From: Syngnathus acus
Taxonomy: Eukaryota > Chordata > Actinopteri > Syngnathiformes > Syngnathidae
Reading direction: 5' to 3'
Length of the DNA: 64,000 nucleotides
NCBI RefSeq assembly: GCF_901709675.1
Contig: NC_051099.1
Location: forward strand, 4,092,001 to 4,156,000
In this document: piece after piece, positions 27,801 through 42,000 of the stretch
How positions within the stretch are numbered: the stretch's first letter is position 1
Layout of the letters: each line of letters begins with the position of its first letter
Program-made: the position numbers and the translations under genes
The notes under the pieces: model-generated
The model's input: only the letters and a program-made list of their open reading frames with translations
The model's database searches: none
What the model was told of the DNA's origin: nothing

Positions 27801-30431
27801 CAGCATTTAAGTTGCCTGCCTGAGATAAATGTGCGTGCATAAAGCAAGGGTGGTTGCGGGGTCACGTCTACTCCCGTTGCCCTTCCTTTTGTCGCAAACA
27901 ATGAGTCAGGACAGTTGAGCAAGTTGGGGGAAGTGATGGATTAGGTCACATAACTATTGGCAGTGAGGCAGGCCAGTGAGGGTCAGGCTTTGGGGTCGCA
28001 GTGTCAGAGGGAGGAGGGGCTGCTGTTCATAGCCATCATGTGGAACATCACATCATGTGTTTGGACCTTTTGAATAGGACAACTATGCAAACAGAACAAC
28101 CAAATGTATTCTGCCTCTAATTAATAAGATGTTTCAATTTAGACTCCAGCCAAAGGCGCGAGCTGTCTTTCACTGTGAAATAAATCTGGCTCAATATTTG
28201 ATCATTTCTTTCCTGGATTTGGCTTCAACGCTCCACAAAGTTCAACACGATTATTTGCTATTTGTCTCATGGCTTATATTTCTCACTACTGCATTCATTC
28301 AGCTGTTATTTTAGACATTTGGTTTCTGGCTGGGAGGGATGTTGGAAATGAACAAAAGACACAAGATACCTGACCTTTCCTCAAGCAGACCAAGTGTTGG
28401 CGTCACTATGGCAACGCAGCAAAATGTCCTAAAATAACCTACGTACTTGTAGCTTTGCATGTGGATGCCTAATTGCTTGCAGGCGGTTTTATGTGCCGTC
28501 GCCGAACTTTAGCCAAATGTCGATTTCTAAGGATTGCGATTCTGTATCTCTCTTTGTATCTCTATTCAGCAATTCTTGCTGATGACATTTTTGTGACACT
28601 CAGAACTCAGCTTAGTCGTGTTAATCAATTTTTTTTTGTGGTCATAGCAATTCCAATTGAACCAGAAAACATTGGTTGATCCATGAATCGTATGCCTGTC
28701 GTGCATTTTTGATATTTGTCGTGCATTGTAGATATTTGGTATGGGATTAAAACACAAGCTGAATTCACCGACTAGAGAAATATCAGGGGAAGTCTAGATT
28801 ATAAAAGACGACACTGTTAGGTTTGTGCAGTAAGCAGTTCTGATCTGCCGGGAGCAGACCGAGGTCAAGCCAGTGCGAGTGCAGAGGCAGCCGAGCGTGT
28901 TCCGATCGAGCGTGATCACAATGGCCACAAAATGCGCTGGGGCCCCAAATTCTGTCAACACAGCTGTCCTATTCATAAGTAATAATGGGAAAATCCCATT
29001 TTCAAACTGGATTTACATGTCATCTGACATTCTGTCTTAGAGTTCCAAGTTACAGTTGTGACAGGGGGGCAAAAGGGCACTTTTGGTAAACAGTGCTTGC
29101 TTGTAGGATAAACATCTGCTGTCTGTGCAACTTATAAATTAAACTGCAGAGTTAGTTATTCCTTTAATACAGTACATGTGTATTCCTCATCAGAAGTGCC
29201 GACACGTCTTCCATCAAATTGCACGATTATCTTATTGGCAGACCAAATAATGCAGTCACTGGATTTTTCTGCATGTGACCCATGGAAGTTTAAAACAGAG
29301 ATAGTTAAGAGCAAAGTGTGGTTCGCCACAAAGCACGAGGCATACTCATCGAGTCAGATAGTGTGGTACGACCTACATTAGCAGTGCTTCAGAGCTTTGC
29401 CAAAATCTAGCCGACTGGAGTTGGGGATGTTGGGAGGGGCGTGCAAGGAGAGCGGTGAGAGAGCGAGCATGAAGTCAAATGTGAGTGGGGCTGGAGTTTG
29501 CCAAAAGCTGATTAAGTGGGTGCTCAAACAGCAGAAGTGGAAAATGGGCTCCAATCCAGTTCTGAGATCAAAGTTCAGATACAGTCGCTGACAGACATAC
29601 ACACACAGACAAATCCATAGTTGGGCAGCAGCCTGGGGGTGCTTTAATAAACATTTTTGACAGAAGCTGTGCTCTTACAAGAAATTCAATTTTCGCATCA
29701 TCATAGTGGTCGTGATTAAGGAGATTAAGACATTGAATGGTGAATGCTTGGAACTGGTACACGGTAGCATCTTTTTTTAAATGAATTATTACATATGTGA
29801 AAATTGCTTACTTGTGGTTTAGTATGGTAATTCTGGAGGATGGTATCCCCAGTTTAGCACAGCTGTTGAAAAGTTCTTGTCTACGCTCAGCACCTTGATT
29901 GTAGTAGTTCCCTGTAAGCAAATTGGTGTTGTACACATAAGGTTGCAGGTGCATTGAAATGTAGGAGTGTTAAATGTAAGGTATCACAGATCTTTTTTTA
30001 ATTTAAAAGTTGCCTAGCTCAAACTCCCTCAGTGCACAATAATATCAATTTTGGATCCCAGATTCAATTATTGGGTTTGAACTAAATATATCTGGGGAAG
30101 CTTGTATGTTATGACTATTGCAATAAAATTCAGCGAACACACGATTACTCATCATAAAGTAGACTTCATAGAAATGTGATGTTACCGTACCTTCCGATAA
30201 ACAGAGCAAATGCACGTTGACATTACATTCAACAAGTCGTATGATCGTTGGTCCAAAGAACATGCATTCATCATCCGGATGCGCGGTTACAACGAGACAG
30301 TTCATATCAGATCCATATGTTTCTAACTTGGTTAACGCATGCAATCCATGTTTTAAAGATCGCCGATGTCGATAATAAATGCATTTTAAACAAAACAGAT
30401 ATGCCACAACTACGATGACGACCAAATACAT
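24869..30431 (-). CDS. pigl: N-acetylglucosaminyl-phosphatidylinositol de-N-acetylase
   Basis: Second enzyme of GPI-anchor synthesis, removing the acetyl group from GlcNAc-PI at the ER membrane. Seven minus-strand exons: 30431-30191, 29911-29812, 27626-27536, 27035-26968, 26457-26426, 25208-25075, 24997-24869. They join in phase to about 264 residues (human PIGL 252). An N-terminal membrane anchor spans residues 1-20. The catalytic zinc motif HPDDE is at residues 51-55. GNYYNQGAERRQEL, LPDDP and the second metal-binding region GVSGHSNH follow. The C-terminus reads CHRTQLVWFRYLYVTFSRYM. The 26457-26426 exon is only 32 bases. The intron 27627-29811 (2.2 kb) and the 1.2-kb intron below 26426 hold no recognised gene. 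The gene is head to head with ncor1. Confidence 0.92.
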
Positions 30432-31247
30432 TATTTTTCACCGTACTCATAAACAAACCGTGTTAGGACAAGTGTAGTATGATTCGTTCCATTAGTAAAC
30501 TACGTAAAATCGTCGAAGCAATTTGTACAAATACGAAAATAATAAAATAAAATACTGACAGCGAGCTGTTTGGAAGGTTTTGTGTTTTATTGGGTAATTA
30601 TGATGGATAGTTTTGTTGGATAATTTACGTAGCTATAAATATTGTAAAACAAATTATGGCGAGGGTAAGGTTTCAAGATTATTTGAAACGGAACTGAAAT
30701 AAGAAAAGTGTTTTGTGAATTTTTTCCCCACATTAACTTTACAAAATAAACAAAACATTGCAGTTTTGCGGGGAATGATTTAGCGAACACACCGCTTTGT
30801 CCTTGCAGGTACATAAATAAACACTATTACAAAATTCAACCGTCTCTAAAGAGAAACACAGATAATCGCAGTAAATTGCAAATATTTACAAATGATGCTT
30901 TTCATAGATGTTTGAAGGTATATTAAGTAAACTTAAGCTTGTGCATCTAACTAAACAAGGGCAGTCTACTTTGACCTGTCAGGATATGAAGCGACAAATG
31001 CAGCGCAGCGTAGTCTGCCCAGCGTTCACTGCCCGTTACCCGCGGATTTCCTTAAAACAATTCCACACGTTCCTTCCTACCGATCCCATGCCCCTTCTTT
31101 GGTGAACTCTCCAAATATGAGGTGAGTGCAAATCTTTTTTGGGCAAATCAATATGCGTAGGTATATCCGATTCAAGGGCTCTGGTATACGATGAAAATCT
31201 GCTTTGCAAGATGGCGACGTGGTTGCGAATTCAAAGGTGAAATACGG
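30432..31247. promoter_or_regulatory. Divergent pigl/ncor1 promoter region
   Basis: Space between the pigl start and a good candidate 5' splice site at 31248 (AATACGG/GTAAGT), which probably ends the ncor1 noncoding first exon. That exon would carry a short upstream frame starting ATGGCGACG at 31211. No TATA box seen. The ncor1 ATG exon acceptor is at 32979, giving a leader intron of about 1.7 kb (31248-32979) with no other recognised content. Confidence 0.4.
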
Positions 31248-33053
31248 GTAAGTTAGCTTGCTAGCGACAACAACAACAATAACAACAACAACAGCGCCTT
31301 AAATATCCTGCTCGTATTTTTGGAGATCTACAATCGGGTACGCTTGTTGGTGATTTATTATTTGAGCCTTGCGATATGCTTGGTAGTGGGGCCACCCCCT
31401 CAAATGAGCGACTGATGTAATGAGTATGCTATCAAAGTAGGACTATAAACATTTTGCAATGTCACTTACATGTAAAGCATTGCGACAGGGGGTTAAATTT
31501 AAACACTAATGATAAGCAGTTAAAAACGTCACCGAGAAGCTATGGCTAAAGCTAACATAATATGCGCACCATTCGTGACTTCCAAACTACTTCAACGATT
31601 GAGCGTATACCACTAAAAGTGATTTCAGTGAGCACAATTCAAAATATAACGTGAAAAAGATCTTATTGATAACGTGAAAGGTCAGCATCTTATTGAAGCG
31701 GTTAGCATGTCCCGTTATAATTGGTTGAATTTAATGTTTAAAAGGACGGTGCTCGTTTTAGAAGCAGGAAGTCGCAAGGAAGAGCAAAGGATTTGTATTG
31801 TTTGAGGCTAATGAATGGGGAATCTGCAAGCAAGGTACTGCGGTGCATCATTGAAACAATTTGCTTTTCCAGTTTTAACACTACATACACTTGTTGGACA
31901 TTCCAGTTAATGCAAATAGACAGCCGATGGAATTTTTGCACAGTGCGGTGTTGCGCAAACTTGACATCTATCCATTGATTTTTTTTTATTTCTAATAACG
32001 CTTGTCCTGTCCTGAGCTGGAGCATAACCCTGCTGACTTTGGGTGAGATGTGATGTGGAACTAGCAGGTCACCAATGACACCTTAAATATCCTGAATTAG
32101 CACACTAATATCTAACAATTCTCATTCAAAGCTTCTGTTACCCTGTTGTTATGGCACGTGTGTGGAAAAAGTTGCCGTATTGAAAGCAGTTTATTCCTTC
32201 CCCCCCCCAAAAAAAAAGTGATCTTGAAGTCTACTTTGTGTTGTGTCATAATCACGACCATCAATATCCATGTTGTGTGCTTCTTCTGGGACACAGTCTG
32301 ACACTGAAATGGCCTAGTTTCCTCTTGTCGTTTGCTGCGTCACGTCTGACACAGAATGACACGTCTGGCACTGACACAATAACTGAGATGCTTCAAACTG
32401 ACACACACAACTATTTTTGTACGTTCTGTCCATGTCCAACAACTTTGGGTGAAACGCCTTTTTCCATTTAAAAATTCATCCCCATTGATCTATAGGTGTG
32501 AAAACACCCTATAAAATGAACACACAAACATTTTTGGAATGAAGGGAAGGTTATAACATTAGACAGGCTGAAGGACATCCTGTTGCTCTCTATACATTTC
32601 TGACAAACAAATTCAATCTAGGCTGATATCAAATGAAGTGAATTCAATTAGAGCGCTGTGTTCTTTTCCCACCCACAGGAAGGCCGATGTGTCGTACATG
32701 TGCTCCTGTGCCCTGCAGCTGCAGACTAAATCTAGGCGTTTCTTTTCATACGGCTTTTGTTCCAAGATCAGAAATGTTTGAAAAGTCTAAGTATGGCAGT
32801 TGGATCTGGTTCTAATTTGATTCCGAAGCCTCCATTGAGCATGATCAAGAATAATTGAGTTCTATCCCTAAATCCATTCTTCTCCCACACAGGAGATGGA
32901 CTTTATCTCATCAGTGTTCCGTGTATCATTTGGCTTGTAAACATCTAAATCTGACTTTTTGCTGTCTGTCTGCCTATAGGTGGTTTGTATCCTGTAACAT
33001 GGTGTAGCTCAGCCTCCAGTGAAGCAGAAGCGGCCCACTTGCACTGAGTCAGG

Positions 33054-36000
33054 ATGTCCAGCAGCTCTGGCTATCCCCCTAGCCAGGGGAGCTTCAGCAG
33101 CGAGCAGAGCCGCTACCCATCCCATTCTGTCCAGTACACATTCAGCGGCACGCGGCACCAACAAGTAAGACTGTGCTGCTGAATTTGGCTTACAGTAGAA
33201 TCTTTTGTGTCGTGGTGCTTTTCGTCCAAATTATATTATCTACCCTGTGACTCTGCAACGTAATATGATTTAGTATTTGTGTGCTGTTACTCGTGCAAAT
33301 AAAAAATAAATTGGATTGTTATAGCTGATTATGTTACATTTAAAATCCACTCTGTTGTTTGTCCTTGTTTAAATAAATAAAGTGAGTATTGGACGCATGT
33401 CCCAGTGACTTTGGAGGCTTGGTTTCGTAGAAGCTTACTTCCACAGAACGTTTTGAGTCTTGTTTGCTTAGATCTGGAACAAAAGTGGAGTTTGGTAATA
33501 TTTCCTGTAACTGCGTTTGCTTGTTCAGGTTTTCGTGGAGGTCATGGAATGCTGATAACTGTTGTGTTCAGTTTATTTTTACAAAAAAAACAACAACTGG
33601 TGAATAAGTTCTAATTAATATTTATAATTATTTGCATTTGTGGTAAATCTTCAGGAAATGCTCGATTTTGTTAAAAAAAAAAAGTACATATATATTTTGA
33701 AAACTATGCAGTAAATGTCTTTTTTGTTTTTTTGTCTCATTAATTTTTACTCGACTAAAAGTCTTAGCATTTTACTCTTATTTGAACGGCCATATGGGAG
33801 CTCTCCCAAAATTCCCAGAAGCTAGTACGCCCCTGGTTTCAATAATATATTGTATGATATGTGCATGGCTTAATGTAACTCAATAAGATGCTCTTATTTA
33901 ACGATTTCATTGTTGCAGATTTCAAAATGTTCCTTACTGCTTTCCAGTGATTGTTTTCTTATGACTATATGTACGTTCTAGTTTGTGTGAACAGGAAGTC
34001 TATTGTAGCCTATATTGTGTCAGAACACAAAAGTGAGATGAGGTCATTCCAGCTGTAAGCTTATTCACAGTATCAATAATTCTATTTTCACATCCAAAGA
34101 TATGTCATATGTGATATCCTGTTGCTTTCAGGATTTTTCCGTCCCAGATTATCGTACTCACATGCAAGATCCGCAGGGTCGAAGAAGACCATCTTTACTA
34201 TCGGAATTCCACCCTGGTACCGAAAGGTAATACTTTTGCCCTCATACAATATAATCCACCTATTGGATCAGATTCATGCACCTAATGTATGCATTTTTTC
34301 CCCCCCCTGTTGTGCAGGCCTCCAGAGAGACGGCATGGTTACGAACAGCAGTTTCACTCCATCACTACTCAGGCTGAACATGAAGCCCTGGAGACCAAGC
34401 GCCCACGCATGGACTCTATTTCTGAGGCCCACATCACTCGTACCTCTTCTTCCGCTGGGAATATTCTCTTGCCCATGCACAATACACTACAGGATAGCCT
34501 TAGAGCCACTGTTGAGGTGAAAAAGGTAAGGTTCTCATGCCTGTGGGGATTTGCATTTTTCTCTTGCAGCTGCAAGGAGTTGTGCAACAAGATGATTTAT
34601 TTTTGTTGTGTTCGGGATGTCTGTTACAATTCTGCAATCTGTGTTTTTCAATAAAGTTGATGTCTTTTTTTTTTTTTCTTGGGGTTTCCCCAGGAGTCGC
34701 CTTTCAGTGTGAAAGTGGAATGCCCTTCCCCAGGAGGACCTACGTTACACCTTGGGGAAGAACATGACACGTCTCCTTCCAAGCTATCCAAGGAGGAGCT
34801 GATTCAGAGTATGGACCGGGTGGACAGAGAGATTGCTAAAGTGGAGCAGCAAATTTTCAAGTTGAAGAAAAAGCAAGTTAGTTGCCCACTTGGATTTCTT
34901 GTGTCTTCTTCAATGCAAGTTTAAAAGCACTCAAATATTTCCAGATGAAAAAAGTGATGTAATCTGTCATTTGTATTCTACACCCTTATTCCCTTTGAGT
35001 GTTTACCACCAATTATTTTTGAATAAGCAATAATATATATTATTTCAACAGCAAGCATAAATAAATGACTTTAATGATATTATCTACCCGTTTTAATTAA
35101 ATCCGGTTTGCTATCGGTTTTGAAACTGTCCCTCATTTGATGGGAATGTCAGATCAACTGTGCTGTGAAAGAGAAAAGGTTGAATTGATGCATTTCAGGA
35201 ACCGCTCATTTCAACCCTGTAACCTGTCGGCGTACATAACCTTTAGCTTGTAAACATTGACCAACCAAACATTCATCAGTTCAGCTTGTCTGGAGCCATC
35301 AGCATGACCTCAGTGGCTGAACTTTTGAGTTTTTGCATTTTATACCTCAACCAGCATGCGTGAGTGAGTAATCTGATTGTGCATGCGTGTTTTGCCCTTG
35401 CTGATTGTGCATGCATGTTTTGCCCTGGTCAGAGGTTAAGATCATACCAGGACAGAAGGGAAAGCAATTGCTGCATGTGTTGGTCTTGTCTTATTTGGTG
35501 TACTTTTCTGAACGTGCTGTTTTGTTTTGTTTTTTCTCCTTTTTTCTTGTCACTGTTGTCTCCTAGCAACAACTGGAGGAGGAAGCAGCAAAGCCTGTGG
35601 AGCCAGAAAAGCCAGTGACCCCTCCCCCAGTGGAACATAAACACCGCAGCATAGTCCAAATCATCTACGATGAGAACAGGGCGAGTTGTCATGTTTTGAA
35701 TACCGAGACGTATTAACCCGCCCACAGATTTGACCTTTACGAACTGACTCTGGGACAAAGCGGCACTGGCATACCTTCTGCATTTTATCAACAAACGTGA
35801 TATTTAAGAGAGAGAAGAAAACAAAAATCAGTCTTCATGTTTATTTATTTCAATTCGATCTTATCCGTCATGAAGAAGTTTGAAATGAAGCGCACTGACA
35901 GACTGCTGTGTGTTTGAGCTGATCAGGCGGAAAGGTTACTAGAGTTCATATCTGTCACATGACATTGTGGGCAGACACGCCTTTCTTCCCCGCCAGCGGT

Positions 36001-39000
36001 TAACCCTTTAGACTGTTCAAGTCTAGTAGTAAGCTTTTTTTGTGTCGCAGATCTCAACCGAGTTATCATGTTTTGGGTCGTTTTGCCCGGACCACAAATT
36101 CTATTTAAAAATAGATGAGACCATATTTCACTCTGATGCTCATTCTCACGATGTGTGCAAATCAGAGATAAAGAGAGACCATATAAAAAAACAAAAAAAA
36201 GACATTTAAAACAAATAGCTTTACCTCTCCCACTCGGTATTGCCTTGCAATTTGAGGAAAAAATTGTGACATAGTTGTTTATATGATCATTTAACTTCAC
36301 GTAATGTTGCTTGCTCTGTATTTTTAATCTTCTAGAAAAAAGCGGAAGAGGCCCACAAGATACTGGAAGGCCTCGGACCCAAGGTTGAACTGGTATGACA
36401 GAACACTTTGTAATTTCTAGCTCATTAGTAATTTAGAAATGACCATGTGAATAATTAACGCTGACTTTCTCTTCTATTTGCCCTGCCTAGCCGCTGTACA
36501 ATCAACCGTCAGACACAAAAGTCTACCACGAAAACATAAAAACGTGAGTATCCTCGTTATGATCACAAACGAAATACAAGCACACATATGTGTAATAGGA
36601 AAGATCTCAACTGGTGAAAGCGTTAATCTCCGTCTGATAAAACTCACGTGACCATTCAGTGCAATCGGATTTGTCCAGTCACCTGATTAAATTGGCTCAC
36701 AGAGATAGTCAAAGAAAGACTGGATGTTACTGTGTAACTTTTTTGTGCTTTAAAAAAACTGTGTTCCATGACTTATCTAATGTGCCTTGCAAGACATGGT
36801 TTCAAATTTTTACCATTCTCCAACAATCGGCACCTTGCAAGACATGGTTTCAAATGTTTACCATTCGCCAACAATCGGCACCTTTTGTGTCAACCTGTAT
36901 GCCCACAAACATTGTTGGCTGTTGAGAATTTATAGTCTAATCTTCTCGAGTATTTTTATGAGCACACGAACAAAGTCACTTTCCACGTCAACATAACGAA
37001 ACCGAAAATAACAAATGTGTTGTCTCCCTATAGCAATCAGGTCATGAGGAAGAAGCTGATTCTATTTTTTAAGAGGCGGAACCATGCTCGTAAACAAAGG
37101 GTAAGCAAGTCTGCTTTTGTTAAGCATTTTTGGAAAGTCCAGGTTTTTTTTTCTCATAACAAATCCAGACTTTTTTTGGAAGATAAAAATTGGTTGGATG
37201 ATTCGGCATTACACAAGAGCAATGAGGTCAATGGAAATGACATGACATGCTTGTGCTCCAAACTGTTCTTAGAAGTTGCCAAACACAACTGATGGCTCCT
37301 CCCATTTTAAATGACTATTTTCAAAAGCTCCATGTTTAAATAGAAATGCACAGCGGGTTTGACGTCATGACTAATTTGAAAATTATAGTCAATGGAGGCC
37401 GTCGCCTTCACACAATTAAATGTTGCCCGTCTGAGTCCATTAGTAGTTCCAAACAAAGCTACTGATCATCCATCTGTCCATTGTCTATGCTCATACTTTT
37501 TTGCGGTTATGGGAGTGCTAAAGGCAATTCCAGTTGATTTAGTGTAATAAATGTGCTCCCTGAGGGTTTTTCTATTTGTATTTGTTTTGCTTGCTTTGTT
37601 TTAGTTGGTCTCAAACCAAACGCTTGGACAAATTGATGTCATCGTTAAGTTGCCACGAAACCCGACAAATAATTTGTTTCTATACAGAGGAATGCTTTGG
37701 CTCCACAACTGTTGCCCTTGTCCGTAAACAGTAACGCAATTATGTCGGAAAGTCATCACATGGATGTCCTTTTCTCTACCGTAGCACCCGAATGCTTCAG
37801 TGACTATGACAGCCTTTTGGAATTTGCGGCCTTATGCCAAGAGAGTTGTTTGTTTCTGGCTCCAGTTTGGAAAATTCACAAATGGACATTATATTAAAGC
37901 AGTGTATTTTTGCCGTGTAGATTACGAAACCTTGCTCACAATGTACACAAAAAACATTTACCCTGCACTCGGTTTGCCTCATTCCATTGTTTTCCATTGT
38001 CATTGTCCATTTTTAAGGCCCGCGGCGCAGTCTTTTGATTTCTTTTTATGGCCTCTCCTCAGGAACAGAAGATCTGCCAGCGTTATGACCAGCTGATGGA
38101 AGCTTGGGAGAAAAAGGTGGAGCGCATGGAGAACAATCCCAGGCGCAAAGCCAAGGAGAGCCGAACACGGGAGTATTATGAAAGGCAATTCCCTGAGATC
38201 CGGAAGCAGAGAGAGCAGCAGGAGCGCTTCCAGAGGTGAAAAGCCTTAGATACTCGCTAACCTTTAACAATACACCCATTTTTTGCCATCTGGGGCTTTG
38301 CTTCCCCTTCCCGACAGTGTCGTCGTATTCACAAGAAAGGGGTGGAGATGTTTTCATACCGACTGAAGCACATAATTGGCTTTGGGGAATACAAATTGCT
38401 GGACTGCTTTAAATTGGATTGGCTTAATGGTTGCCACATCCCCACACATTTGAATAAAACATAATCTCCCCTTGTGTAGTTGAATGAGAAATAATATGTA
38501 GCACAGGGCTTCTTCAACTAAAACAATCATGGAACAGCCATGAAATTAGATTGTGTCCAGAAGTCCTTCGATGTAAGCTTCATGTAAGGATTTAATCACA
38601 ACCAGATGAGTTTCCATGTTGTGTAAAATCAACAAGTGATCTCCAAGAAACAAATATAAAAGAAAATGTCATTTCACACATTTAATGCCTCTTCCTTTTT
38701 CTAGGGTTGGCCAGAGAGGAACAGGACTCTCTGCGACAATCGCTAGAAGCGAGCATGAGATTTCGGAAATTATTGACGGTCTTTCTGAGCAGGAGGTGGG
38801 TAACGTCATTATTTTTTATTTTTTGTATTAGTGTGGTGTTGACTAATTATGTGTCATCTTTTATGACCTGCATACTGCTAGCTAAAATACAAATCAATAC
38901 AACGACTTTGTATTCATCTTTATTATTTTTTTCAATTGGTATTATTTGAAACTTACTATGATTCCACAGAACAATGAAAAACAGATGAGACAGCTGTCAG

Positions 39001-42000
39001 TCATCCCTCCCATGATGTACGACTCGGAGCAAAGGCGAGTGAAGTTCATCAACATGAACGGCTTGATGGACGACCCCATGAAGGTGTACAAAGCCCGACA
39101 GTTCATGAATGTTTGGACTGAACACGAAAAAGAAATCTTCAAAGACAAGTGAGTTTGTTTTGGGTTTATTACAGGATGTCGCAGAGTAATGATGAAATGA
39201 TTTTGAATGCACAGATAAATATTGAGATTCTGCGCTATTGCTTGTGTCGCATTTCTTCTTTCTATGATTGTTTTTCTTTTGGCAGGTTTGTCCAGCACCC
39301 AAAGAACTTTGGCTTGATCGCTTCCTATCTGGAAAGAAAGGTGAACAAGAGACAGTTAATATTACACATATGGGACATTTATAGAAGAGACATGGAGTCC
39401 GAGCCCATGCTTGAATAATTGAGAGTCAGTATCATGTGTGCCTGCTTTCCTTTCATTTTCAGTGTGTTGCTGACTGTGTTCTGTACTACTACTTGGCCAA
39501 GAAGAACAACAATTACAAGACGCTGGTGAGACGCAACTACGGGAGACGGAGGGGAAGGAACCAGGTAATCCCGCCGATGTTTTTCTTATTCGCCCATGTC
39601 GTAACTGACTGATAATATGGCAGCATTAACATGACGATGACATAGACGCAAAGTGTGATTGGATTGATTTGATTCTGAATGGATTTAAAATGTATCATAA
39701 TTGTATTTGGTTTCATAAAGACTGATTTTCCGATTCAAGGCAGCATTTATTGCACTCGTAGGATTGAATGTCAACTTTTACAATATTTATAGGTGTTGAC
39801 TTTGTAGTCTGTTATGCATCCACATTTTTATTTATTTTCTGAAATTTACAAGCTCATTTGGAATCTTAACACAACTTGATGAGCCATTTTTTTTATTTTT
39901 TATTTAAAATGTAATTTGCTAGGAGATATAATGCATTGCTAATTCCATTCCATTAAAACCGAGTGAATTTAAGTTCAGTTAGACTTGCAACACATTTATT
40001 TTGAAAGGGCAGGAAGTGTGGAGAAAAAAAAAAAAAATGCGCTGGAACACGTTGAATTTAGGAGGGAGGTCGAACACTCACGCGACAGACTCGCCGCTGG
40101 TTGCCAATCTACCGAGTGCTGCCGCTCTTGTTTTCCACTTCCTCATCTCCACGCTTCTTATGAGAAAGTTCCTCCTCCCCCCTGTGTGAAACGGCTCAGT
40201 TGGTACAGTCCAACCATCTGACAGGCCCCAAAACTCTCCGTGCTGCTGCGAGTGCCAATCAAAGAGGACTGCTTGAATGGGATTACCTTGAATGACCCGG
40301 CATAGATTAGTGCGTTCATGTGAGATGGACAATTCTTTTGGCCCCTTAAGTGGCCTGATGGCACGCTTTCCCGGAATATCCGCGTCAGTGCCTTGGCCCG
40401 GCAGCCCTTCTAAGGAGCTCTGCTATGGTGCTGTCCTGCCCCTCTCTCACAGCTATGGAAGCACTGGTTAGAGGCGCATTTACAGCCCCAGTAAATTGTG
40501 GCTCATAGCATAGAGCGTTTTATTGGCAACGAATCAGCTCGCAGGTATGTTTTCCTAGCTTTAAAAACACACCCAATCACCATATTTCCTGTCTTGCGTT
40601 TTTATGGCGGAGGTTTTGTTTTGCTCTGGCAATTCACAGCAGACATCTTGTGGCTTCTTGAAAGTCCAGCCTAGCTATATTTAGACCGACTTTCTAGGAA
40701 ATATGCGACCAGGGGCTCGTCGTGAAATGTTGTCGCGCGTGCTCATGTTGCAACAGGAGTTTGGAGAAGAACATTTTCAAGTTATTGCGAAAGTGGCGAA
40801 TGCTCCCTGAGTGAAATTTGCTTTAATATTACGTCATCTCGAATGATTCGCTGACCTGTTTGATTTTTTTTTGGGGGGGGGGGGTCCTCTTCAATATTAT
40901 TTAAGTTATGCTTGGCACAAATTATAATTACATAACATGTCCGGTAGAAAAAAATGTTGCTCATTGTTTTCCAAAGTGAAAGCGAATGTTGGCATTTTTT
41001 TTTTTTAATCAACACAAAGTTCAGTCTACTTGCGTGAGTGATCCTAGAAATCTGATCATATTTACTGTTGAGAAGACGAGATTTCGAGCATTTGAACAAT
41101 TTTAATTCAATCAAGGACCCTAAATAATGAATTGATTATTGAATATAGTTGTACTAGGTTCATCTTGTTTTTTCTTTTTCAATTACTTCACTGGTTCTTC
41201 TATATCAAACAAATTGTTTTTAGGTTCATTTACCTGACATGTTTCGGCGGGTTCTTCCGCCTTCATCAGAGTGTCACTGATGTGATTGTGACGCGTCTTT
41301 ATCAGCTGATGGATTATTGATTATTGAATATTTATCGATAAATCGGACATCATAATAGTTTACAACTTTGCAAATGCATATTGTCAAAATAACACCCTTA
41401 AATTCTCCTCGCTTTCGACTTTTTTCAGCGCACATCATTTCTGAAATTCAGTACTTTCTTTTTTTATGAGCGTTAAGGCACTCCTTTTTGGATTTTTGCT
41501 AGTTGCAATAAGTTATTCGCTACAAAAGACTCAACTGTGATGACATACTTTCCAAAAAGAAGCAGAAGATGTGAATCAGCAAAAGTGAAAAATATTCAGT
41601 CCAGCTCGGAAAGGTCTTCATTTAAAAATACTGAACAACCACATCACCACAGAGTCTCCTCTTGTCTAACATCTGTGTCGAGGCCCTTTACAGACCCGTT
41701 GGAGAAGAAGCAGGAATGCCACAGCTCTTAAATGGCCTCCAAAGCAAACACATGAGCACTCATTGAGCCAACCAAAACAGCATCCCACTGAAGAACAAGT
41801 ATTGCGAGAACATCTCCGTCTTTGAACAGACTGCAAAATATTTCTCAATTGCCAAGTGCCAAAGCAAAGAAGCGCTTATTGACAGGAAATTAGTCGAAAG
41901 GTAACGTGGTAGTCGAAGTTATATATTAACCTGCAGTCCCAGCAACCGGGCTTCTATACAGAGCAAAGCAATGTTGTTCTGAAGAACCAGCACGACAATC

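Noticed and set aside
36785-36883. CRISPR-like or regulatory array
   Set aside because: Only two direct copies with no unique spacers, in a eukaryotic intron; a simple tandem duplication explains it.
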